Assembly (NCBI GenBank): GCA_949358305.1
Contig: OX442317.1
Span: forward strand, 4,468,186 to 4,532,185
DNA length: 64,000 bases
Direction of reading: 5' to 3'
DNA from: Strigamia acuminata
Lineage: Eukaryota > Arthropoda > Chilopoda > Geophilomorpha > Linotaeniidae
The position numbers and the translations under genes were made by a program. The notes beneath the pieces are model-generated. The model worked only from the letters and a program-made list of their open reading frames with translations, was not told the origin of the DNA and did no database searches. Positions 37,641-47,310 of this stretch are shown piece after piece (the stretch's first letter is position 1; each line of letters opens with the position of its first letter).

Positions 37641-40600
37641 ATGACGACTGGTGACCATGGTAAGAGTAAGTTTATCAATGAACAAAAAAATAATAATACA
37701 AATAATTGAGACAATATTAATTCCAAATTTTTTTTTTTACTTTATCTGGTATTATTATTAGTCTGAGGTTTTTAATTTTTTTTAATAGAGTTGTTTCATC
37801 AACATGTTATTTTTTTTTACGACCTAGGTCATTATACAAAAAGATATTTCACAACATGTATTTTTTTTTTTTTTAATTTAAATATGCACCTGCCTTTTGC
37901 CAAATTATGTTGTCAGTCTATTCTTATGCAAGAAACTTATTATTTTTGCAATTAAAAAAAAAAAAAACATTAATTTTAGAAAAAAATTCTTGATGGTTAG
38001 TGATTAAGATTCATGACCATGGCCTTGAAAAGTGACCTAATATTTAGAATAAAAATTTAAAAAAAAAAGAAAATTTCAGTACCGGTAGTTGTTATTGCAG
38101 GTACAGGTACTAAGTTTAAAGAGATGCACATTGAGGTGAGAAAATGACTTCCTGTTTTGTCTTGAATTTCGTTTTTCATCTGAAAAATTATTAACAGGGC
38201 GAGGAAAGAGAAACGATTCAGAATTTGTTAACCGGAGTAACCGCAGCTGATTCAGGTTTGTTATTAAAATTAATTATTATAAAAGTTAAATTATAAAGTT
38301 AAATTTGGGTAATTTAATTTTTTTGATGCTGAGTCTTCACTCAAGCATTGGATAGTTTTCATTTCCAAAATGGCTGCTCTAAATCAGACATAAAATACAT
38401 TTTACACACACAGAAGAAAATAAAAAGTGATTGCATAAGTTGATTACACAATCAAACTTCTATTACTTTAAAGTTGTTTACTAGTACGGTAACTATTGTT
38501 CTAAAGACAATTACAGAAAATTGAATTATAATTATTCAGTTCACAAAATCTCGAGTTGACAGCAATGATAAATCGATTTAAATCAGCTTAACTCGTCCCA
38601 TTTTATCTGAAATGTATACAAATGTCTAAAAAAAATATAAGTAAATGCACATGTGACCCACATTTTCCTAATTCTCTTTTCCAGATGGATGTTTTAATGT
38701 TTAAACTTGTCCAAGGCTTAACAAAAGACTGTGCAAGAGTTTAAAGCCATGAGAAAAGCTATTTATTATTTAAAGTGGCTGATACATTTCAAATTATAAA
38801 ATCAAACCCAAAAAAATACTTTTTTATATCAAATATTGCTGATATTTTCTAAACATTTGGAAAAAACATTGATTTTTTTTTCTTCTGTTAAAACTAAAAC
38901 CATATGAGGTTGGAGATAAAGTGACTGACTTGAGGCAATGGTAAAAAGATAGCAATTGCCATCTATATGGGTAAACCACTCCAACTTAAGGCAATATTGT
39001 GTTTCCTTTCACTAAGCCAGCTGGCCTGTGTGAGGGTCATGGGTTCAAACAGCTGAAAACTGGTATTTTTTTTTCAATGAGGAAAAATTGAAAGCAAAGA
39101 CTTCCAGCAGTTAAATATAAAATAGGAAATATTTGCTTTTGGCACATTAAATAACCATTGATAAGCACTTCCTGACAAGTATAATTTACATATTCAGGAA
39201 ATTATTAGTTTTAAAAAATAACCAGCATGATTAGAGACATTTTTGGCGGATTCCTGAATACCATACTGGCTGAACTCGCCTGACAAGTAGACAGTTGGGC
39301 AATCTACAGTTTAATTCCCTATACATGAACATCCAAGTTACGAACTTTCAGAGATATAAACTTCGCAGTTCGCACTGTATGCCAGCTGTTACACTTTTCA
39401 AAGTAAGATTAAAATTCCTTTAATTGGGAATAACAATTTTTCCACTTCGTACATCTTTGCTAGACTTACAAACTAGACTTTGACATTTTAATTTGACATT
39501 TTAATTTTAATATCGGCGCAGGTATCGGTGTCGGCCGATATTCGGTCGCCGATTATTGTTATCGGCGATACTGCAAAATATCGATATCGGTCAAAGTCTA
39601 TTACAAACAATCCGACTTACAAACGTGTTCTCGGAACCGAACTCATTCGTATGTAGGGAACTTACTGTACTGGATTCCTCTATAGCAGTGGTCCCCAAAC
39701 TTTTTTGGTTCACGGCACCCTATATACCTGTCACGACGCCCCTGTAGGTGGTCATAGTACCCCTGTAGGTCAGTCACAGGGCCATAACGAGCTCAGCAGA
39801 TCCTTGTGTCGCCACTGTTAATTGCATTGGCAATGTTTATTAGCAATAATTGGATTTTTTTTTTCTTCAAGATACCATGTCACGTGTAGTCATCAAACCA
39901 GCATCAGAATTAGGTGGTTGCTCGCAAAAATCCACATCAAAGTGGACTCTACGCCGGGATGCCTTAATATGCACATTGGCTGTGGTGGCTTTAGGTCTTT
40001 TGTTTCTGGTCATTCTGGTGATTGTTCTTGTTCTCCGCGGCTCAATAAGCGAACTTCATCTTGTACAAGCCGATTCCTCAATCCAAGTATCAACCACATG
40101 TGGTCTAGTAGCAGGAACATCTGTCAATGGTGCTTTTGCATTCTTTGGTATTCCTTATGCTGTTCCTCCGGTAGAATATTTGCGCTTCAAAAAGACCATT
40201 CCATTGACCAAAATGGAAGATTGTTGGCAAGGCACTTACAGGGCTTACCAACAAAGAGCACATTGTTTTCAAAGCGCTATAGATGGGATTGAAGGTTTTC
40301 GCAAAAGCGAAGACTGTTTGTACCTGGATATATACACACCGGACCCTTCATTTAAGGACCCTTTGCCTGTGGTTGTTTATTTCAGAGGAGAAACTAGTCT
40401 TGGACACGATAAATTTTCCATAAGGTAAAAACAATATCTTGTATCGTTTAACTCTATGTAAAATTCATTTCTAATAGATTGCAGCCATCAGCAAGACTTG
40501 CAAAAGAGAAGAGAGTTGTCTTTGTTAGCGTCACATACCGCACACATGCATTTGGCTTTATGGCATTAAAAGTTCTTCGCAAGGGTCATCCACGAACATC

Positions 40601-43454
40601 AGGAAACTATGGTCTATATGACATGTTGGCTGCACTTGAGTGGATTCAAATGAACATTGATGCATTTGGTGGAAATCCAAGATCAGTAAGTGCGTTACAC
40701 ACAGGCCGCCCTAATACATTTAAGAGCCATATGGTCTAAAAATATCAGATGCCCTTTGCCCAGGGCTGGACTGGGAACAAATTTATTGCCGGGAAATCTG
40801 GGTGTCCGGGCCACAATTTATGAAGTCGGGACAGGCCACAGCGGGCCGCGGGCCACCGGGAAACTCCCGGTAGCCCGCCGGGCCAGTCCAGCACTGCCTT
40901 TGCCCCTTGTAATAAATGAAAATAATCATGCCGCCCCAACATCATCTTGTGATTCTCCATCAGACGATGATGATCCCCCGAAGTATCGGTATAATGCAGG
41001 GCTGGACTGTGTACAAATTTAGTACCAGGAAATCTGGATGGGTCGGGCCACAGGGACAAGCTACGGTAAGCCAGGGTCAGTCCAGCACTGGCCCAATTGT
41101 TTAAGGTGGCCCTGGTATTTTGATGTTAAATTCAAACTGAGCATTATATTCTGCACACGATTCCCATAAGCTGATTTTCTTTTTAAGTTCTAATATTTGA
41201 GCCATGTGTACTGGATGTGCAGAAAGAAATTTGCAAACTGTCAATTGCCTTTTTGGGGTCATTTTCTCCTGGTGTTTTTAATGGTCTAGCTTTAAAGTTT
41301 GCAAATAATGTTACCTTGAAGCCAGTCAAACACTTGCCTCTGACCTTGGCTGAAGAACTGTTGTGGAATTAATTTTTTTTAAAACCTAAACTTCTCCACA
41401 ATCCGTACTTTGTCCTTGACAGTATATCTATTGACCAATTGAGTTAAAAGATAATGAAGGATGTCAAGTCTAGGCAGCTATCCTTCAAGTTTAGCCTTAG
41501 TTAAAAAAAACCAGAGCCATTAAACTAATTGTGAATCTCTACCAATCTTCACCTAATTTAGTGAATCTCATTACTTGTGAAGGTAAAATGCTTTGTTAGA
41601 AACATGATTGTCTTACCAATGCAAACACAAGATAAAACTTGAATTGGAAATAAATTTTCAAAGATCATTCATGAAATTCGTACCAAGCTATTGTTTGCTG
41701 CTGATAGATTATTCATTACTTGAACCTGAATAATAACTCATTTATCTTATCACATAAAAAAAGAATGTTTGATAGCCATGTGGGAAAGCCCTGATTTTGG
41801 TATGCTTTAATGTTCCTATAGCAATTAAAAGAAGCTTTTAATTAGCTGCTTTTTTCCCCACTCTTTTGCTTAAAAAGGCTTTGAATGTTTGTCATTAAAA
41901 TTATAATTAATAGAGGCTCTCATGCAAGCAGCTTTTAACTTTTAATTAGTTAGAGAGAGAATTCCACAAAATACCTTGAATAGCTTAATTATTATTACTT
42001 AAATTAGCTGTTTACTCAAACTTTGCATATAATACCTTCCACTAAAACAAGAAAAAACTCACTTTCAGGTTACTGTACTTGGCCACGGCTTTGGAGCGTC
42101 GGCCATATTGGCACTTGTCATGTCACAAGCTGCAACAGGTTTGTTTAACAAAGCGTGGATTTCAGGCGGAAGTGCTGAAATTGTGAACACAACTCTGCGA
42201 CAAGCAGAAGAAACTAATGCGGAGTTTCTTCAGTATACAAAATAAATACAGCGTATTCTGTACAGACTGGACATAGGACGGGTCCCAGAAACTTGTCCGA
42301 ACTAATACTATGTTTACGTGCACCGAAAGTGATCACGAATTATTTTCTGCATGTAAACACAACAGTTTGATCTCTAATTATTCACCACTCAAAATATTCG
42401 GTGCATGTAAACGTAGCACAAGAATGAGAATTAAACATTGCTGGGTACAGGTTGGGTCCGGCAAACCTGTCCGATCCATACAGAGTACACTGTAAATTCA
42501 AAAATCCGATCAATTATTTACACAACTTACTCAATAGGAACATTCAATGTAAGACATACCACTGTTTGTCACTGAAATCACCCCAGGAGATCATTTCTGC
42601 CACACCCTGGACTGACAACATTGACCTACCTTTTGATAATGAAATTAACACACCTAAAATAGTCAGCGACGGCCTCATCGTCCCGACTTCGCTGATGAAA
42701 TCTCTACGTCGCAACAGATACAACGACGTCTCCTTAATCATCGGTATAAACAAATCTTATTAAATTATTATCAAATCTAAAAAACACTCTTCTATTTCCA
42801 CAAGGAGCTACAAATTATGCAATTGGCAACTGGTCTCACTTGGACACAATCAACTTTACTGCTGTGATTGAGCGCGTCCAGATTCGCTTGGAAACCTTGG
42901 ACGTCGACCTTGCTCACGACGCCATTGCAAATTACTTACTTAAAAACGAACCAGTGTCACTACAATATTCCAAAATGGTAAAGGAGACTTAACCAAGCCC
43001 GGATCAATTTTCTCCATTGATCCTTACCACGGGGGCGTATAAGCCAAATTGAGTTGATTCGATGTAATTTTATTTTCAGATTGCCGACGTTCGACTTAGG
43101 TGTCCGCTATTTCTGATGGCGCGTTCGGTGCACAACAAATTCACCAACGACGTGTTTGTCTATTCATCTTCGCACCGTCCGACGTCCCAATTAAGATTCG
43201 ACATAGCGGCTATTTTTGGTCAAATGGAAGAATTCTTGGGTAGCCACATGACCCCCGAAGACGTGGTCTATCAACGCTCAATGAGCAATATGTTCTATAC
43301 TTACATCAAAACCAATAGACTTGATTCTGTGGGAAGTGTCGATCCGCCGAGCTATGTCGATGTTGAAAACGGTCTTAAAATGCACGCGAAAGACTCTAAA
43401 TGTGACCTGTGGCTGAAAAGCAATATTTACCCACATTACGCGAGACACGATTAA
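37641..43454 (+). CDS. Type II membrane cholinesterase-like adhesion protein without catalytic triad (neurotactin-like)
   Basis: Nine exons join in phase: 37641-37659, 38101-38135, 38198-38255, 39872-40424, 40478-40685, 42069-42232, 42538-42743, 42805-42977, 43080-43454 (596 aa). The cytoplasmic N-terminus is ~67 aa. One membrane anchor spans about 68-93 with no signal peptide. A carboxylesterase/cholinesterase fold follows (FFGIPYAVPPVEYLRF, SEDCLYLDIYTPD, GNYGLYDMLAALEWIQMNI). The nucleophile elbow, GESAG in active enzymes, is GHGFG here, with Gly at 298 instead of Ser. The His region (HG.E in enzymes) is FGQMEEF at 518-524, and the acid-residue region reads GATNYAIG. It therefore cannot be a serine esterase. 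The type II topology and dead triad fit arthropod neurotactin, a cell-surface adhesion protein; neuroligins are type I. The first three exons are short and less certain; if they are wrong, translation starts at the Met at 39877. The gene ends convergently with the iGluR. Confidence 0.85.
38685..38705 (+). other. Possible alternative terminal exon
   Basis: A strong acceptor (CTCTTTTCCAG) at 38684 is followed by ATGGATGTTTTAATG and a stop. Spliced to exon 3 (38255) in the same phase as the main exon 4, it would end the protein after 43 residues with DGCFNV, whose last four residues C-F-N-V have a CaaX layout. It could be a short isoform, a separate small gene, or a decoy acceptor. Confidence 0.3.
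38706..39871. other. Intron 3 of the pseudo-esterase gene
   Basis: AT-rich intronic DNA. It contains a GGGTTCAAAC box near 39050 that resembles a tRNA-type B box, and a hAT-like remnant at 39686. Nothing else was recognised. Confidence 0.5.
39686..39815. mobile_element. hAT-like remnant, CAGTGGTCCCCAAAC family
   Basis: It starts CAGTGGTCCCCAAACTTTTT and continues GGTTCACGGCACCCTATATA, nearly as at 35534. A CACTG near 39815 may be the right end; no 8-bp duplication is seen. It ends about 55 bases before the acceptor of exon 4. Confidence 0.6.
40761..40896. mobile_element. hAT MITE, CAGGGCTGGACTGG family, copy 2
   Basis: A 136-bp element in intron 5 of the pseudo-esterase gene. The ends are CAGGGCTGGACTGG and CCAGTCCAGCACTG, and the 8-bp target duplication CCTTTGCC is exact on both sides (40753-40760 and 40897-40904). 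It is nearly identical to the copy at 35627 over the first 80 bases, apart from a longer GC-rich right part that forms its own hairpin (CCGGGAAACTCCCGG). An exact duplication suggests a young insertion. Confidence 0.95.
40997..41090. mobile_element. hAT MITE, CAGGGCTGGACTGG family, shorter relative
   Basis: A 94-bp element 100 bp downstream of copy 2, with ends CAGGGCTGGACTGT and GGTCAGTCCAGCACTG. Its interior differs from copies 1 and 2 but matches the fragment at 6290. No target duplication is recognisable. Confidence 0.8.
41091..42068. other. Rest of intron 5 of the pseudo-esterase gene
   Basis: AT-rich intron with no further repeat or exon recognised. Confidence 0.6.
42308..42416. mobile_element. 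Palindromic MITE, CTATGTTTACGTGCACC ends
   Basis: The left CTATGTTTACGTGCACCGAA and the right TTCGGTGCATGTAAACGTAG are inverted copies with two differences. They are 109 bp apart end to end, and an internal pair (ATTATTTTCTGCATGTAAAC against the right arm) adds further symmetry. It lies in intron 6 of the pseudo-esterase gene. The superfamily is not certain. Confidence 0.75.
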
Positions 43455-43736
43455 TATCATCCATTAAAACTTAATTTATATATAATTTTGTAGAAATAAG
43501 TTCAAAAAATGTGTAATCTGATCGGTTAAAAATATACATGGCAGTCCAACTTTTTCTCATAACTCTAACTAATTATCTTGCGTGTGAAGAACCATGTCGT
43601 CTCTTCTAGTGTCGTTATTTTCTTTACTTGGCGCCACACCGCCAAACATCGCATATCGAGCTTCGCGCTTTAATTCCGCCGAGATTGTTCCCTAGAATTA
43701 ACATTAAAACAATTAATGGTAGAAATGGTTGCGTCA

Positions 43737-44623
43737 AAAGGGGTGACTTGACACATTTCCCTCCCCCTGTGAACAGCAACTTAACTGGTTTTTTTAGGGT
43801 CCCATTTAAAATCCCACTAAAGTTCCTTGGATTTCCACTAAAAAGAAACTAAATCTCACACTGACTGATTTTTCCACTACCGGTATCGGTAATTTTTTGT
43901 CCCACTAAACTAGCTGAGGCAAAAAAAACTATTTTTTTCCACTAAAATTAAATTGGCAAGAAAAAACTGATTTTACCACTACTATTACTACTTTGGTAAG
44001 ATAGTTTTGCGAACGTTTTGCAAACGTTTTGCATCTCAAGTCTGTCTCAGCGGGCAAAGACGACAACCAACCATCCCCCCGCATGGTCTGCGAGCCCCCA
44101 CAACAGTCGCCCGCTCCCACAAGCGAGTCCCTGCCAAGGCCCCAGTCCTAGTCACGTGTCGGTACCCAAAAAAACCTAGATGCCCCTCGCAACCGAGTCC
44201 CCGCCCAGTCCCAACAAGACCTCGGACTCCCCGTCCAGATGCCGGGCCTTCATTTCATAATAGGGGAAAAAGTGGATGTAATAAGTTTTTTTAGTGGAAA
44301 AATAAGTTGGGTTTAAATAAATATTTTTAGTGGAAAAAATAGTTTTTTTTGGCTTAGTTAAATTAGTGGGACAAAAAATTACCGATAGTGGAAAAACCAG
44401 TCAGTGTAAGATTTAGTTTTTTTTTAGTGGAAATCCAAGCCACTTTAGTGGGATTTTAATTTATGCCCGTTTTTTTAATGTGGTGGGGGATTGGGCACTT
44501 ATTTAGTTGCGGTGTGGTTATCATGCATTAGTCATTCCTGGTTTGTGTCTGTAATTTTGTTGGTCCGGAGCCTCCTGTCGCCAGGCGCTTTTACATACTA
44601 CAATTTGTCAAGTCACCCCTTTT
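43737..44623. mobile_element. Foldback element with long inverted arms
   Basis: The outermost bases AAAAGGGGTGACTTGAC (43737) and GTCAAGTCACCCCTTTT (44607-44623) are exact inverted copies. Further in, the left 43807-43950 pairs with the right 44300-44463 over segments such as AAAATCCCACTAAAG, GGATTTCCACTAAAA and TAATTTTTTGTCCCACTAA. A GC-rich unpaired centre (44030-44250) separates the arms. The element lies between the convergent 3' ends of the pseudo-esterase and iGluR genes, ending about 14 bp from the iGluR stop. No transposase frame was recognised. It could be an unclassified long-TIR MITE. Confidence 0.85.
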
Positions 44624-44628
44624 GTTGT

Positions 44629-44638
44629 TTTATTTATT
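44629..44638 (-). terminator. Overlapping AATAAA signals of the iGluR gene
   Basis: On the minus strand the iGluR stop codon TAA runs directly into two overlapping AATAAA hexamers (44633-44638 and 44629-44634). If used, the 3'UTR would be only a few tens of bases and would end inside the right arm of the foldback element. Confidence 0.55.
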
Positions 44639-46825
44639 AATATTTGTTCATGCTGCTTACTCCTTGTTCTCGAGACGCAGAATAGGCACGCCACAGCATC
44701 TCCAGGAAGCCCACCACAAGAGACAGACCTACACCGACGATTAAAATGGTGAAAACTCCACCAAAGTTGCGCATCTTAAGTGATCCTCGAGTATTCATCT
44801 AAAAATCAACTGAGTTTAAACATTGACGTAGAAAAATCAACGGTTTTTCTAACCGCTTCGGCTTCTTCGCATATTATCGGTGTTTTTGGTTTGAACCATT
44901 TATCTTTGAGTGTGCTCAGGACTCCGCTCTCTCTCGCTTGAAGAATAGCATTGTCAAATTGTGGTCTCATTCTGCTCCCTTCAAATAAATACAAACTCAA
45001 TGCAAATTAATTTTGTTTTAAACATTTAAATCCATTTACCTTTTCTCATGGCAATTCCATAGCCTTTGTAATCCAAAAGTCCTCCCACTTGGTTCAAATC
45101 ACAATCTCGTTCTGCAAGATATTCGATCGAAGTAACTTCCATGAACATTGCGTATCCACCTTTTCGAACTCTTTCCACTCCTTCATCGTAAGAGGTTACA
45201 AAAACACTGGGCTCTGCAGACTCCATTGTTGAGTATATTCTTTGATACAGCGGTACACCAGAGCTCTAAACAGTTATTACAAGATTGGTGATGCATTTCA
45301 ATGTAAACTGCGACATTTATTACCTTAAAAAAAGCGTTTGTAGATCCAGACGCTAATGTTCCAAACTTAACTGAAGACTGTGCAGCAAGCTCTTCAATAC
45401 CCTGAATTTTTGGCCCATGAGAAACAATGTCCATGTGGTGAACTAAAATTGCAGCCAAGTTGGCAGTGTACATTGCAGCAGCAAAGAAACAAAACATCCA
45501 CCACGTAATTGACAGTAAACGCGTAGACAAACCCCTACGAAACGCAAATTATTTCTTCAAACAAACCCTTTAAGACCAATATGGTTCCCAAACTTTTTCC
45601 GTTCGCGGTACACTTCATATTTCTAAAATTTAACACAATTATTACAAAAATCACAAATAAACCTAATGCTAGTCTTAATTAGTGAGACAGATGAGCCTGG
45701 AATTAAATTTCACATTGATTTTCCCACGATATTTGCGATATTGAACATTTTTCGGCGCGCCTATGGGCCGGCCACGGTGCCGCTATGCAGTTTGGGAACC
45801 ACTGATCTAACCTTTACCTCGCAGCTAGCTGGGTATTTTGTCCAGCAAGCGAGCCCGTCATGAAAAATAAAGTATTCGAGACATTAAATTGATTGGTTCG
45901 TTGTGCAATTCCCGTTTGATCACTCGTATTCCAATCAGCGGGACTAAATCTGTAAACAGTAAAAAAATCTCGTAAATTAATTCAATTTTCCAACCAAAGA
46001 TTTGTTCAAATTTAACCCATTACCGGCCTAATACAAAGATGCCAATGCTTAATCCCACAAAAGCAATGAACGCACTTGTCCAAACACCAGTTTCGAAAGG
46101 TGCAAGAAAGACCCACGGTGACATGTTCGGAGCAACGTCTTTAGCCATTAATATTCCAATTCCACTCGTCATGAACGATTTTGAAAAATCCACAACCATT
46201 TGCCGAGATGATGTAATGGTCAAATCGGCGATTGCAAAATCAGCGTTCTGAAAATAAATTTAAAACAAAAAAATTTACTAACAACTTACTAATGTTTCCT
46301 AAGTATTCACCATTGTAATAACTTGACCAATCATTCCGGACCACGCTGTTTCATTTATTGCTGAGCCGTATGATTTTTCTGGTCGGAGAATGTAACTAAA
46401 GTTGAGCGTTTCCGATAAATGTTTGGCAAAATCCGCCATGAATCCATAGTATAAATCATTGCCCGTTTCCCGATTAGTCTGTGGTTTTTGCATTAAATAT
46501 GGTTCAGTCTAAAACAAGCAAAGATGAAGAAATAATTTCTGTTAATCTTTTAGAAACATGAAAACTTACGAGTATTGTTGATATAATATACGGATCGCCT
46601 AGTTTGCCTGTCCTGGACCTGTAATCCCGCTTTGTTCGAACTTCTAATTCTGGTAAATCTGAAGAGAAAATTTCAAAATTTTACAAATTAATTAATTCCA
46701 GTGGATGGAATAGTTTGTTTACTAGTGTTATCAATGGTTTTATCAATAAATCCATCGGTTTGCACGGTTAGAAATAGTAGAAACACGAGCAAAGCAATCA
46801 TGTTGATGTATCCAATCTTTGACAT
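44637..46825 (-). CDS. Short ionotropic glutamate receptor, AMPA/kainate type, no amino-terminal domain
   Basis: Nine exons (46825-46723, 46658-46570, 46508-46311, 46247-46024, 45949-45818, 45534-45324, 45265-45040, 44978-44854, 44798-44637) give 489 aa. A signal peptide (about 1-26) is followed almost at once by ligand-binding lobe S1 (EPYLM at 66, SSRQMVVDFSKSF), with no ~400-aa amino-terminal domain. M1 spans about 184-204. The pore loop is TGSLAGQNTQL (236-246). M3 holds YTANLAA (271-277, canonical SYTANLAA). S2 holds GSTNAFF and MEVTS, and M4 is at about 449-467. The agonist contacts equivalent to GluA2 T480, R485, S654/T655 and E705 all appear kept (T142, R145, S313/T314, E362), so glutamate binding is likely. 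The size matches vertebrate kainate-binding proteins. The last intron is only 55 nt with a GTTAGA donor. Confidence 0.93.
45579..45803. mobile_element. hAT-like element filling an iGluR intron
   Basis: ATGGTTCCCAAACTTTTTCC at the left and GTTTGGGAACCACTG at the right are inverted copies of the family also seen at 35534 and 39686. The element occupies most of the 283-nt intron between iGluR exons 5 and 6 and ends 14 bases from the exon 5 splice donor. Confidence 0.75.
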
Positions 46826-47310
46826 CTTCAAGCTGGTGTATGCTGCGCACAAGATCGAGTCCAAAGTGAGGTCACTTCAATAGATAACAGCGGAAGTAAC
46901 AATTTATATGCATTTTTTTTTACTTCAAAAAAAATTTTAAAAAAAAATTTAAAAGTTGATTTATTAGGTAATTAAAAATTAAAAATTCAATGTAATTACT
47001 CACATATGAATTACAACCCTAATAAATAAATGTGAACAATTTAATTCAATCTTACGGATGAATTCAAACCAAGAAATCTCAAAATTAAAACCAACACATT
47101 TCTTACAAATCAACAAAAACAAAAATTACCAAAAACGAAAAATAATTCTAATCAAAAATCACGAAATTCACCAAAATAAAAAATAAAAACCATTCCATCT
47201 AATCTTATCAACGAATATCGACGTCTTTTCGAGTCCAAACTTCGCGGCACCAACTGATACTAATATTAGCATGACTACGGTAACACATTAACTTCAATTT
47301 TTTGTACACA
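46826..47310. promoter_or_regulatory. Divergent intergenic region, likely bidirectional promoter
   Basis: Only 485 bp separate the start of the iGluR (minus) from the start of the membrane protein (plus). Both promoters or 5'UTRs must lie here unless non-coding first exons sit elsewhere. The stretch is AT-rich. An ETS-like CGGAAGT lies at 46891, typical of shared promoters but weak alone. No TATA box is convincing. Confidence 0.5.

Noticed and set aside
39005-39060. B-box-like GGGTTCAAAC with a possible SINE head
   Set aside because: No A box at the right distance and no second copy in the window.
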